64,000 bases of DNA from Chimonanthus salicifolius. Lineage: Eukaryota; Streptophyta; Magnoliopsida; Laurales; Calycanthaceae. Within the stretch, counting starts at the first letter, position 1. Each line of letters begins with the position of its first letter. Positions 21,646 through 33,019 of the stretch are shown piece by piece. The notes under the pieces were generated by a model. The model worked only from the letters and a program-made list of their open reading frames with translations. It did not search any database and was not told the DNA's origin. The stretch is from NCBI GenBank assembly GCA_013350335.1, contig CM023538.1:60315080-60379079 (forward strand), given 5' to 3'. The position numbers and the translations under genes are program-made.

Positions 21646-22801
21646 ATCTCCACCTTGGCGAAAAATCCACCTCTAGGAGATGATCGACTAACCTCCACTG
21701 ATCCAGCACACAGCTCCGCACCTCTATCTGTGTACTCAACACGCTGCTGCTCGGATCTGCATGTCTTTGGAAACCCAGCAATGTTTCCATGCAGAGCACT
21801 CTCCGACGTATCTTTTCTCTGCCGACCCAGGCCCAAGCTCCTACCCGGCGTTACCTTCAGCTGAAGTTTACCACACTGCAGTCTCTCTATGCGCTGCAGT
21901 TTGATTCAGTCTGGCAGCAACACACTCTTCCCTCGATGCTGTTTACTGCCTCCACCGCCCTTCCTTCAGTAACCCGTTAGAAGACCAGATCTGCACCTTT
22001 TACTTTACTGGGAGTGTCCCAAACTGATCTGCACTTTTAGCCTGCTGCCTGATCCTTTGTGTTACTACTGCACACAGTACCCACTTTTGAGACTTTCGTC
22101 TCTTGCTGTTGTAGCCTGTGGCTGCAACCTCCGGCCTCCTTCCTTCCTCGGCGCTCACACCGTGCGCACTTCTAGCTGCTGCTGCAACTGCTCTCTGCTG
22201 TTCCGGTCAGCGAAATACCCAACTCCTACTGGTCAGTTTGACGCTAGATCTGCCTTAGGCGCAGGCTGTGTTCCTTCTCAGCCTGCCTGCCCGATCTCCT
22301 CTGCTCTTTACGCTAGCCACTCTGTTAACACAGGTCCTTCACTGGCTGAGTCCTTCAGAGATTCACTCCACACAGCAGTACATGGACTGCTGTATGCGCT
22401 GCCCCTTCAAGCTGGCAGCAACTCTCTGTCCTCAAGAACATCCCAGCCGAGATTCTTTGTTGCTGCCGTGTAAGCAGCCAACACTTCTTTTAGCACTTGA
22501 GAACACACAGATTGACAGTCCCTTTCGTTTCAGATCTCTCGATCTGCACCCTCACACGTTGCTGCTACAACGTCAGCTATATGCTGCTCCAGCACGAACA
22601 TGCTACACCTCTATCAACGCCCTCTTGCTGATTTTTTTCCGACTGAAAAAAAAATTCCAACTGCAAGACACAACGCTGGCAGCACCCTTACACATGACCT
22701 GCAAGGGATGTTTGCTCCACCTCGAACTTTGTGCTTGGCACTCCTCTCTGGCCCATTGTGTTGTATTCCGATCACCCACGAGTCCTTGGTCTCCAACCAA
22801 A

Positions 22802-22813
22802 GCTCTGATACCA
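22802..22813 (-). other. Primer-binding site (initiator tRNA-Met complement)
   Basis: Minus-strand TGGTATCAGAGC, a 12/12 match to the usual plant retroelement primer site, two bases from the LTR edge. It fixes the element's orientation. Confidence 0.88.
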
Positions 22814-22815
22814 CT

Positions 22816-23719
22816 TGTTAGCGTTACGCGCGGAAACAAGAAAAATCGAACGGAATAAAATAAGCACAATCCAACACAAGCAAATTTACGTGGTTCGGCC
22901 CACCTGGCCTACGTCCACGGAGCGACAGAATATTCACTATAAATGAGAAAGATACATGTACAAAATAAAGACTCCTTTGAGTTTGAGCCCAAACCCGAAG
23001 TCGTGAGCCCTTTGTACACCCCTTGTATAAGACACATGGACGTCACCTCTCAGTGATGTGAATCTTTCTCATACCCCGAATAGTGAACCCAACTTCTGTG
23101 TTCCTCCCTCTACGCTTCTTGCGTCCTACGAGCGACTCCTGATATACTTCTCAAACGGGAGCGTCTCCGATGATGGTGTGTCCCACACACACACAGATCT
23201 CCACCTCTGCTCTGGCGAAGGGGCTTCGTCTCTCTAGCCGCACTCCTGCTTGCTGCCACTCACAGATCTGACAACCCAGATCTGCAGCGGTATTGCACTG
23301 TTGCTTACGCCCCTCTCCGGCCATCGAGCTGTCCTTCTCTGCCATTGATAGTGTGATCCCACACACCCTTTCCTGCATGCGGCCATGTCAGGCCCTCATC
23401 ACATGCAGCACTTGGCCAAAGGCTAGAGACCCGAAGGCATAGAAGCCCACGGCCAAAAGGCCATTCCCTTCTTTGGTTCTTCTTTGCCGTGTGTTGCTCT
23501 TGAGATTCCACATCACACTTTCACCTACGATGGCTGCATGATTATATAGAGTGTCCAAGAGGTGCCGTGTCCACCTACAGCAAAATGGCAGTTTCCTATT
23601 CCTTGTAGATCTCCATAGATCTTCACACGTCAAGCATATCCATTGAGATATTCCACACGCCAGCCACTCCTCCTTTTAAGGAGAAAATATAGGTGGAAGT
23701 TGAGCCACCGATCCCAACA
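22816..23719 (-). repeat. 5' LTR of the non-autonomous element
   Basis: Same ends as 20777-21645 and high identity over most of its length. AATCA follows at 23720-23724. Confidence 0.88.
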
Positions 23720-23724
23720 AATCA

Positions 23725-24791
23725 AAGTCCTAACTGGAAGAAATACTTGGAGCCTTCAACTAGACTTCGCAATGCTTGAGTTGGGTTTGGTGGATTGAGG
23801 CAGCGGATAGGATAGGGTCTGGAGATGATATGGGTTCAGATCGGGTCTGGTGGTAAATGGATCCTAAATGGATCAAAGTCAAAGATGGCACTAAGGTAAA
23901 ACAGGGTAAGGAGATGGGTCCCACGAGTGGAGGGGTAGATAACAGGACTCGGTCAGGCAGAAAAGGAGTTGGGAAACAGAACCTGTGAATTGGAGGTGGA
24001 TAAAAAGAGCGTCGATGGCTTTAATTAATGGGTGATGGGGCTTAAATATTTTAATAAAAGGTTGGTTGGTTGAAAGGGAAGTGTGAGGTCAATAAATCAA
24101 CAGCTAAATGGGTGGTCTATGTTTATTCAATGGAGGTGGAATAAATGAATGGAAAAACAGGGTCGTGAGTATTGGGTTCATTGGGCATACCAATGGAGTT
24201 TGGGAAGTGGGTATTGAACAGATGGAGGGAAGGTCGAGAAGGGCTGCTAAACTTGATTGGGCGGCAGTAAGAGATAAGGTGGATACGGTGATGGTCTTGA
24301 GTAGTCATGGCGATCACGGGTCGTCTTCGTGTTTGCTGGCAACAGCAGATGGAGGGTTGTAAGATCCCGGGGATGCTTCAATTGTCGTTGACAGAAGGGC
24401 ACTAGAAGGAAGAGAGAGCTCCATCGATCGCCGTCGAATGGGATGGGTTTGTTGAATCCCGAAAAAGATAGAAGAGGTAAGGAAAAAGCCCCAAACAAAT
24501 TTGTTTTATTCCATTATTACAAAGAATATGGAGAAAAAAAAAGGAAAGAAATAAGGAAATGAAACACATCCTATTTTCTCGCATGCTTCATCATCATTAT
24601 TTTCAAATGCATGCTACATAATTGATGATTGAGTATATTTACGTTAAGTAACGAAAAACAAAAAATATAAAAAACATAGCAATAATGTACTAGCATAATT
24701 TTATTTGGTGGTGAAGTTATTTAATTAATTATTTCACTCAATAATAAGGAAAGATAAACGATCAGGTGGGCCATTTGAAATCTCTCAAAAT
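23725..24791. other. G-rich repeat-like DNA in gene 2 intron
   Basis: About 23760-24480 is unusually G-rich on the plus strand (repeated GGGTCTGG, ATGGGT, GGAGGTGG). It resembles in style, but only weakly in sequence, 33090-33550 and 51985-52260. No domain was recognised in the short frames; it may be an old LTR. Confidence 0.4.
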
Positions 24792-25397
24792 TTAAAAATT
24801 CAACTTTTTCTTGGCTGCAAGGAGGTGGAGTACAGTGTTATCTTCACCGTCTTTCTCGCAGATGAACACTTTATCATCATCATCCACTGTCTTTTCTTTA
24901 TCACCCATTGCCATTTTTATTAACATCTCAGCGGCTTCAAATTGGTCTTCGGTCAAGCACAAGTGTAAGAGCGGTTCACCTTTGTGGGTCTTCATTAGTT
25001 TCGCGACTTTCTTCTCTTTCACCAACGCTCTCAAGACTTGGACATGGCCTTTGATTGCAGCAAAATGGAGAGGAGTTCTTCCTGTACGGTCAAGAATGTA
25101 GCAAGCGTGTGCATCCTTTTTCAGGAGCGCTTCTGCTACTTCTTTGTGCCCCTCTGCTGAAGCCAGATGCAGAGGAATTTGTCCTTGGCTGTTTAATTTG
25201 CTGGTGAATTGGGATTTTCGATTTATGATCTCTTCTACGAAGTTCACATGCCCAAATTGAGCTGCTATATGGAGAGGAGTCTTCTTGTGAGCATCACCTG
25301 CTAAAACTTTATCAAGAATGTCGCCATCTTCCTCAAGCAGTTCATTCCAGAAACTCACATTTCCTGTTATTGCTGCTTCGTAGAGTCTCCCATCCAT

Positions 25398-25444
25398 CCT
25401 CCCTCTCTCTCTCTCTCCTCCCTCTCTCTCTCTCTCTCTCTCTC
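25398..25444 (-). repeat. GA microsatellite in gene 2 leader
   Basis: Minus-strand (GA)n tracts end directly before the ATG at 25397. The same arrangement precedes genes 7, 8 and 9 and the relic at 17131. Confidence 0.8.
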
Positions 25445-26950
25445 ACTCGGGTGTAGGAAATGAAGTAATGTACTGTCAAAACAGGACTCTGACTTGATGG
25501 GTCTTCCTGAATTGAAGGAAGAGTTTGTATGGTTTTACATCAAGAGGAAAAGATACAATCAAAGAATAAAACCCCTCAAGTATGGAAATAACGTCTAACT
25601 TAACCATCAAACTATATAATAAATATTTGCCCAACGGTTTCAGCAAGTTGAGTAGTAAAAGGGTGTAAGTTCTAGAAATGATTGAAGGTAGACTAGGGGT
25701 CTAGAATGCTTTCTCTCTCCTCTATTTTTTTTTTAAATATAAAAAGTAATAGAAAAATAAAAAATCTAGGGTGACAATATTTCTTTGAAGTAAAGGTCGT
25801 TTTTATAGAATTTTTAACCATTGGAAATTGAAATTTTGATACATAAAGAAACACTAAAATATAAAATTTTTGTTTTCAAATACCTCCAGTGACATGTATC
25901 TTATATTATAAGTCATAATTTTTTTAGATTTATAAAAATGTCAAAATATTGAAGAAATTAGACAAAGATGCCAAAAACTCTACCTATTATATTTAGAGCT
26001 CTTTGTTTAATTCTAGAATTTTGTATATCATTTTATTCCTTTTTTTACAAGAAACTCGAAATGAGAAGTGAAATCTTACAAGGCCAATTTTAACCGATTC
26101 TCCTAATTTTTTAAAATTCAAAAATATTGTTGAAAGTTACTCTAAAATGCGTTCAAACTGATTTAAAAAAATAAAAAAGAGATATACATCATCCAATACT
26201 ATGTGGTATGGGCCGATAATTCAGTGACAATCAGTGAGAATCAGCCTTGTGTGCTTTGATAAAACAATATGTTGAGTATTGACATATACATATCAGTCAC
26301 AAAAATACTGATAATATCAGCCAATACTTATTTCTATTGATGAGATATGTTCATCACATAAAAACTATAGTAAAATTGAATTAATTTTATATATTACATA
26401 TACTTTTCTTAAAATCTTAGATTTTATCATCTCTATATTATTGTTATTGAGTAACTATCATAGAAAATTATTCTTTGCCATGGGGCAAGAGTGGATTAAG
26501 TGTGAAAATGGACACGGAGATTTGTTGTGTCTTCCTCTTGAGAAGAGTGTTTCAGTATATTGTATTTATAAAAGAATAGAATCTAAAGAGAAAAAAGAAG
26601 TAAAAAATATAATCCAAATCTAAAAAAGTCAAAGATATACAAATGAAATCTGATACAGTTGGCTAACTTGACAGTATCACGGGTGGAAATCACGGCTATC
26701 TTGACAGTTGACATCAAGAAACATTATAATGAATCTTAATCTCATACGAGGTGAACTCGTGAGTAGATAACTTTATTGTTTATTATCAATTATTATAGAA
26801 TATAAAAATTTAAAAATAATCACGCTATTAAATTTATTAAACTTACTATAATTAACAACAAAATCAACGTCATCTAAATATTTTTCTAGTAAGCAGACCA
26901 ATCTAGCAATTAAAAAAAATTATATTGATTGCATGATAGTCACCTAATGG
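25445..26950. other. Intergenic, no gene seen
   Basis: AT-rich spacer upstream of gene 2. 26205-26340 contains scattered GGGCCGATAA/CAGCCAATAC motifs that look like a decayed copy of the CGATAT MITE. No coding signal. Confidence 0.5.
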
Positions 26951-26984
26951 AAAACTGTAAGAGACTTGCAAAGTGGTTTAAATC

Positions 26985-27100
26985 TCGGTTTCAGCTGGCC
27001 GAAAAATCTCTCTCTCTCTTATTTTTTTTTAATCAAAACCTCCGATATCGGACGATATCAGCTATATATATATCGGATATCTCACCTCTAGAAACTCTCC
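26985..27100. repeat. Decayed CGATAT-type MITE fragment
   Basis: CCGATATCGGACGATATCAG and TATCGGATATCTC followed by CACCTCTA resemble the interior and one end of the 2924 element. No target duplication found. Confidence 0.45.
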
Positions 27101-28450
27101 TCTTGCCAATAAATTTTTTAATCTCCAATCCCCTCTCTAGAAAATGGATAACTTGTAAGAAGAAGAAAATGGTTTTTTCTTTTTTCATTCTTCACAAGAA
27201 GCTCTTATTTAATGGAAGAAAAGAGGGTCTCATTTTCTAGGCTCTTCATTTTCTATATCTTAAAAGTAAACAATGAGAAGACTTTTCCCAATTTTTTCAA
27301 AGAATCAATCTCTTATTGTGGCATAGGGAATCATAAAATTCAACAAAGAAAAGAGGAAGATTTCTTTTGACAATTCAATATTTTGTTTTTTTTTAAAAAA
27401 ATTAAACATTGAAGCAAACATAAAAATATTGAGTTTCCTTATTCCATCCCAAGGGACTTCACATCACTAGTAATATGATGTCACCTGAACCAAAATATAA
27501 TATAATTTTTGACACAGAATTTGTTTTCTTATAGAAATTGACAAACAAACTCTAAAGATTGCTTTCTTCCTTCTTATTCCCCTACTGCTGTTGTGTTTCC
27601 TTGTTAAATCATTTTCCACTGAAGAAACCTCAATTTTCTTTTCTTTTTTCATGTAGAAGGGTATTTTATTTAATCCTTCCAAGTATTTGTGGGCAAAGTT
27701 AGGCATATCTATTTCATATTTTCTTGTTGAAGCTCATTACCCTAGAGTTTGCTTTCTACTTTCTTAGTCCTGAGGGATATGATTCATCGGAAAACTCCAT
27801 TTTGTGGATGAAACAACCCCTTTGGCCTAAGTTGTTGATAACATCGGAACATGGAATGGTTGTATATCTGTCACTAGAAATACAAAACAAAGAGTTCTCA
27901 GCCAAACACTTTAGGGCTGGAAAATGATCCTTGCCTCTTTTTCCTGTGAAACAGTTTCCTAGCAAAAATGGCATTTCCCTTTCTGTGGGATACGAACAAA
28001 ATAATCTTTTCGAAATCCCATAATCTCACAATTGCAAACTTGGTTGAATTTCTTTTTTTTTTTTTTAACAAATGGTTAAGATTTCATGCAAAGCGGAGAA
28101 AAACTCCAAAAATAAACAAAAATGCGCTCCAGCAAGAGCAATTGAAGAGAAAGCCCACAACTTGAGCCAGGCCAAAAAGGGCTCCAAATAGGAGACAAAG
28201 CAAACCCTATAGATTAGAGAACACTACTGAACAAAAGGTAGACAACATAGGAATGTTTAAGTTGTTAGTCCAATATCTAAGACTCAAAAAACAAGAGTCC
28301 TTGTGTTTAGCAATGTACACGTGAACAACATTCAAACACTTGACAAGGTCGGTAACACTTCGTGCATTAGTCTTGGTTGAAATATTTAATGGTGTTGGCT
28401 CTTTCTTTTCTTATTTTAAGACATCTGAACCACCCAAAATTGTTGTGCAG

Positions 28451-29376
28451 ATCATTAAACTCTTGTTCCCTTATGGTGAAAATGCTAAGAGATTGGATGT
28501 AAATAGTTCTACACCCATAGATGTATTACGAGAGGTACATGGTAAATGCAACCAGATGAAAATTGGAATGGTTTTTAGAAGTATTAAAGCCAAGCGAGCA
28601 AGAGAATTACCTAGAAAGACACACATTCAAGTCCAAAACCAGAGCTTGAAGCCATTGGTTGATAAATCAGATGAATTGACCGACAAAACTCGAGATGCGC
28701 TAATGGTGGTGGCATACTAATAGCAACTGTGACCTTTCAAGCTGCATTAAACCCTCCAGGAGGTGTTTGGCAAGAAGATGAGTCGTGCAATCACACAGTA
28801 ATACAAGGTTACAACACAACAGTTGAAGAAGTTATTCACTATGCAGGGCAAGCAGTGATGTCTGAAAAGTTTCCTACAAAATACATAATTTTCATGATAT
28901 CAAACACCATAGGCTCTGTCCACTCCATGCTACTAATTATACTGCTGCTATGTGGATCCTGTTTCAAAAGTAAGGAGCTAATGCGGACTTTGATAGCCAT
29001 CACTTGGATTTGTGTCATTTCAATGTTGATTACTTATGGGTGTTCCTTCTTCACTCTAGCCACAAAAGATAACAAAAACTTGCTGTTCATTCTTGGCTCG
29101 AACATCTTACTCCTTGGGTGGGGATTGTCAATATTTGTGCTTGTCATTGCATTTCTTTTCAACCTTGTCAACAGGAGTCTCTACAAGAGTAATCTTTTCA
29201 AGCTTGTCAACAGGGTTCTCAACAAGATTGGAATCGTTCTTCCTGGGACCATGCTCAAAGTCAAGAAAGGATTGGTTTGGATTTTTAAGTTTTCCTGGAT
29301 TAAGTGTCCTTTAAAAGTTCAAAACAAGATGACTTCAGCTCGTAAAAAAGATCTTGGTGACGAGTCGCTTCCTTGA
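28451..29376 (+). pseudogene. Gene 4: PGG membrane exon without ankyrin exon, frameshifted
   Basis: After the acceptor GTTGTGCAG the exon reads IIKLLFPYGENAKRLDVN, lacks five codons (AMNVN in gene 8) by a 15-bp in-frame deletion, then KAKRARELPRK and TRDALMVVA. A missing C near 28713 shifts the frame and gives a stop at 28718-28720. Homology resumes in the next frame (TFQAALNPPGGVWQED), with helices around FMISNTIGSVHSMLLIILLL, LIAITWICVISMLITYG and a fourth segment, ending at 29376. Near 29160-29230 the tail carries an internal duplication (NLVNRSLYK / KLVNRVLNK). From 27136 to 28450 the sequence is intron-like and matches gene 5 upstream. No exon 1 occurs upstream on this strand. Confidence 0.82.
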
Positions 29377-30439
29377 TTTATATCATGCTAAATGCCATAT
29401 TACTCTTTCTTTTAAAGGCTATGTTATTAGTAAAAAAAAGCTATGTACTATGATTAGTTTGCTATGTATTTTATGCATGTTTTGTTGTTTTAAGTTTGTG
29501 TAATTGAGACTTGCGAGTTCAATTGGATTGGAATATACGAAAACTTTTAGTACTATGCATTCGTGACAAACATGAGATCTTTTTCTTCTACTATGTATGT
29601 AGGCAAAAAATAGATAGAGTTATGTGTTCATCAACACCACGTGATGATTGTGAAATTAAGATGAGGAAACTTGATTATACACTTTCATTTGAAGTAGGGA
29701 ATTTTATTTGATTTAGAAGGGAGAAAAGTAGAGAAAACATTTTGTGAAAATAGTAAGTTGTTGTAGGTTAATTGAATCAAAAGCCAATTACTTGAGAGAC
29801 CATATTCATGGTTCTTTTCATCTGATTTTAAAAGTATATAACAAATATTGTAGATTATTCGGCTGTTAATTAATTAAATCCAAATTTTATATATGATTTC
29901 ATAGGTGACATGTAGTAGATAATATCCTAGTCTGTAGGTAAATGATTTCTACACCACGGTGACCAAGTGTAGTGTCTTTTTCTTATTTTCGTATCTTGCC
30001 TGATCAACTCTACACTTTCTCTCTCACACAATGGAGAGCTGCACTCTCATCCATTCGCTCAAATTTTTCCCTCTCCCAAGTAAAAAAATTTCCTTTTTCA
30101 ATATGGGATTTTATATTTTTAGAATTAATTATTTATATGAATATCAGATTTTTATTTTTTATTATTTACCTTTTCTTCTTAATAACTGGTTGAGAAATTA
30201 TTTTGATTGAAATTTATACATAAGTAATTGAAATTTCTATGTGCTTTTTTAATCACCAAAATTATTGTCCTAGCTTTTTTTGACAATTGATTGAAATTTT
30301 TTTGACATTGATATCGATAAATTCAATGTAATCAATAGAAATTTGTTAAGATTTTAATTAAGGATTATTTTATTCATTCACTCATTTTAGTGATAATAAA
30401 CTTGGTAAACACGAGAAAAGTCGTCTCTTTGGTTATAAA
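29377..30439. other. 3' flank of gene 4, duplicated twice
   Basis: 29645-30440 recurs in direct orientation at 38795-39800 and, in part, inverted at 48630-50630. No gene seen. The copies mark the borders of segmental duplications. Confidence 0.7.
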
Positions 30440-32905
30440 ATAATCATGATGTACATGTCCATTCTTTAATTCCATTTCAATCTTTTACTTTTTCACTATC
30501 GTCATCCAATCTTTACATCCATTTCAATCTTTTATTTTTTCACTACATCCATTCTTTACATCCATTTCAATCTTTTACTTTTTCACTATCTTTGTCCATT
30601 CTTTAATTCCACTTTAATCATTTACTTTTTCACTATCTTGTCCATTCTTTACATCCATTTCAATTTTTTACTTTTCACTATCTTGTCCTTTCTTTTCATC
30701 CATTTCAATCTTTTATTTTTTCACTATCTTCATCCATTTCAATCTTTTACTTTTTCACTATCTTGTCCATTCTTTACCTCCATTTCAATCTCTTATTTTT
30801 TCACTATCTTCATCCATTCTTTACATCAATTTCAATCTCTTATTTTTTCACAATCTTTATCCATTCTTTAATTCCATTTCAATCTTTTACTTTTTCACTA
30901 TCTTCATCCATTCTTTACATCCATTTTAATCTTTTACCTTTTCACTATCTTTGTCCATTCTTTAATTCCATTTCAATCTTTTACTTTTTCACTATCTTGT
31001 CCATTCTTTACATCCATTTCAATTTTTTACTTTTTCACTATCTTCTACATTGTTTACATCAATTTCAATCTTTTATTTTTTCACTATCTTCATCCATTCT
31101 TTACATTCATTTCAATCTTTTACTTTTTCACTATCTTGTCCATTCTTTACATCCATTTCAATTTTTTTACTTTTTCACTATCTTGTCCATTCTTTACATC
31201 CATTTTAATCTCTTATTTTTTCACTATCTTCATCCATTTTTTACATCCATTTCAATCTTTTACTTTTTCACTATCTTTGTCCATTCTTTAATTCTATTTC
31301 AATCTTTTACTTATTCACTATTTTCATCCATTCTTTACATCCATTTCAATCTTTTACTTTTTTCACTATTTTGTCCGTTCTTTACATCCATTTCAATTTT
31401 TTACTTTTTCACTATCTTATTTATTCTTTACATCCATTTCAATCTCTTATTTTTTTCACTATCTTCATCCATTCTTTACATCCATTTCAATATTTTACTT
31501 TATCACTATCTTTGTCCATTCTTTAATTCCATTTCAATCTTTTACTTTTTCACTATCTTCATCCGATCTTTACATCCATTTCAATTTTTTACTTTTTCAC
31601 TATCTTGTCCATTCTTTACATCCATTTCAATTTTTTACTTTTTCACTATCTTGTCCAATCTTTACCCCCATTTCAATCTCTTATTTTTTCACTATCTTCA
31701 TCCATTTCAATCTTTTACTTTTTCACTATCTTTATCCATTCTTTAATACCATTTCAATCTTCTACTTTTTCACTATCTTCTTCCATTCTTTACATCCATT
31801 TCAATCTTTTATTTTTTCACTATTTTCATCCATTCTTTACATCCATTTCAATCTTTTACTTTTTCACTATCTTTGTCCATTCTTTAATTCCATTTTAATC
31901 TTTTACTTTTTCACTATCTTGTTCATTCTTTACATCCATTTCAATTTTTTACATTTTCACTATCTTGTCCATTCTTTACATCCATTTCAATCTTTTATTT
32001 TTTCACCATCTTCATCCATTCTTTACATCCATTTCAATCTTTTACTTTTTCACTATCTTGTCCATTCTTTACATCCATTTCAATTTTTTACTTTTTCACT
32101 ATCTTGTCCATTCGTTACCTCCATTTCAATCTCTTATTTTTTCACAATCTTCGTCCATTCTTTACATTCATTTTAATCTTTTACTTTTTCACTATCTTTA
32201 TCCATTCTTTAATTCTATTTCAATCTTTTACTTTTTCTGTATCTTCATCCATTCTTTTCATCCACTTCATTCTTTTACTTTATCACTATCTTTGTCCATT
32301 CTTTAATTCCATTTTAATCTTTTACTTTTTCATGATCTTGTCCATTCTATACATCCATTTCAATTTTTTACTTTTTCACTGTCTTGTCTATTCTTTACAT
32401 CCATTTCAATATTTTATTTTTTCACTATCTTCATCCATTCTTTACATCTATTTCAATCTTTTACTTTTTCACTATCTTGTCTATTCTTTACATCCATTTC
32501 AATTTTTAGATTTCAATCTCTTATTTTTTCACTATCTTCATCCATTCTTTACATCCATTTCAATATTTTACTTTTTCACTATTTTTATCAATTCTATAAT
32601 TTCGTTTCAATCTTTTACTATTTCACTATCTTCATCCATGCTTTACATCCATTTCAATCTTTTACTTTTTCACTATCTTTGTCCATTCTTTAATTCCATT
32701 TCGATCTTTTACTTTTTCACTATCTTCATCCATTCTTTACATCCATTTCAATTTTTTACTTTTTCACTATCTTGTCCATTCTTTACATCCATTTCAATCT
32801 CTTATTTTTTCACTATCTTAATCCATTCTTTGCATCCATTTCAATCTTTTATTTTTTCATTGTCTTGATCTATTCTTTACATCCATTTCAATCTTTTTTT
32901 ATTCT
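30440..32905 (+). repeat. Minisatellite array, 46-47-bp unit, about 50 copies
   Basis: The unit consists of CCATTCTTTACATCCATTTC plus AATCTTTTACTTTTTCACTA plus TCTTG or TCTTCAT. Spacing of the AATC anchor is 46 or 47 bp at the copies measured (30741, 30787, 30834, 30881). Sub-variants ending TTTAATTCC and TTTACATCC alternate in places, suggesting a higher-order pattern. Long open frames across the array (for example 30763-31746) are a by-product of a unit that lacks stops in all three forward frames; they should not be read as genes. The matching place in the inverted arm (about 48350-48520) has only three to four units. Confidence 0.93.
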
Positions 32906-33019
32906 TTTTCAGTATCTTATCTTCATACATCTACAATCAATTCTTTGCTTTTGTCGAGGCCCATCTGGCCATTGTATCTCTATAATTTTTTTGGCCTTTT
33001 TTTTTGACAATTAATAAAA

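Larger units (their letters stand above)
20777..23719 (-). mobile_element. Non-autonomous LTR retrotransposon in gene 2 intron
   Basis: Direct repeats of 869 bp (20777-21645) and 904 bp (22816-23719) have TG...CA ends and are flanked by a perfect 5-bp duplication AATCA (20772-20776 and 23720-23724). On the minus strand the right copy is followed by TGGTATCAGAGC (22802-22813), a perfect initiator-tRNA-Met primer site, and the left copy is preceded by AAGGTGGAGAT. The 1,170-bp core has no gag or pol motif on either strand, so movement would need another element. The main length difference between the LTRs is about 30 extra bases near 23397-23430. Confidence 0.92.
19623..25397 (-). pseudogene. 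Gene 2: ankyrin-repeat/PGG protein (BDA1-like), broken
   Basis: Exon 1 (25397 down to about 24800) starts MDGRLYEAAITGN and has ankyrin repeats close to gene 1. After LLAAK it loses the RQYK end and the splice donor and stops at 24792. Exon 2 begins at 20359 (acceptor TTGCAG, IIELLFPDGKN). One base is missing in an A run at about 20122-20127 (W-K-ISPEMH stop versus ENQSRDALIVVAIL). The next part holds NPPGSV (PGG altered to PGS) and four hydrophobic helices, but a TAG stops it at 19623 before the tail found in gene 1. The 4.4-kb space between exons is filled by a TRIM, a 2.9-kb LTR element and other repeat-like DNA. It is the tail-to-tail sister of gene 1. Confidence 0.85.

Noticed and set aside
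22057..22858. Open plus-strand frames in the core of the 20777-23719 element as genes
   Set aside because: The element is minus-oriented by its primer site, and the Cys/Ser/Leu-rich frames show no gag, pol or other domain.
30763..31746. A 327-codon open frame in the minisatellite as a protein gene
   Set aside because: It consists only of the 46-47-bp repeat read in rotating frames; neighbouring overlapping frames are equally open and no start context, domain or intron supports it.
30440..32905. Centromeric or telomeric satellite
   Set aside because: The unit is far shorter than usual centromeric monomers, is unlike TTTAGGG, and sits between genes with only about 50 copies.
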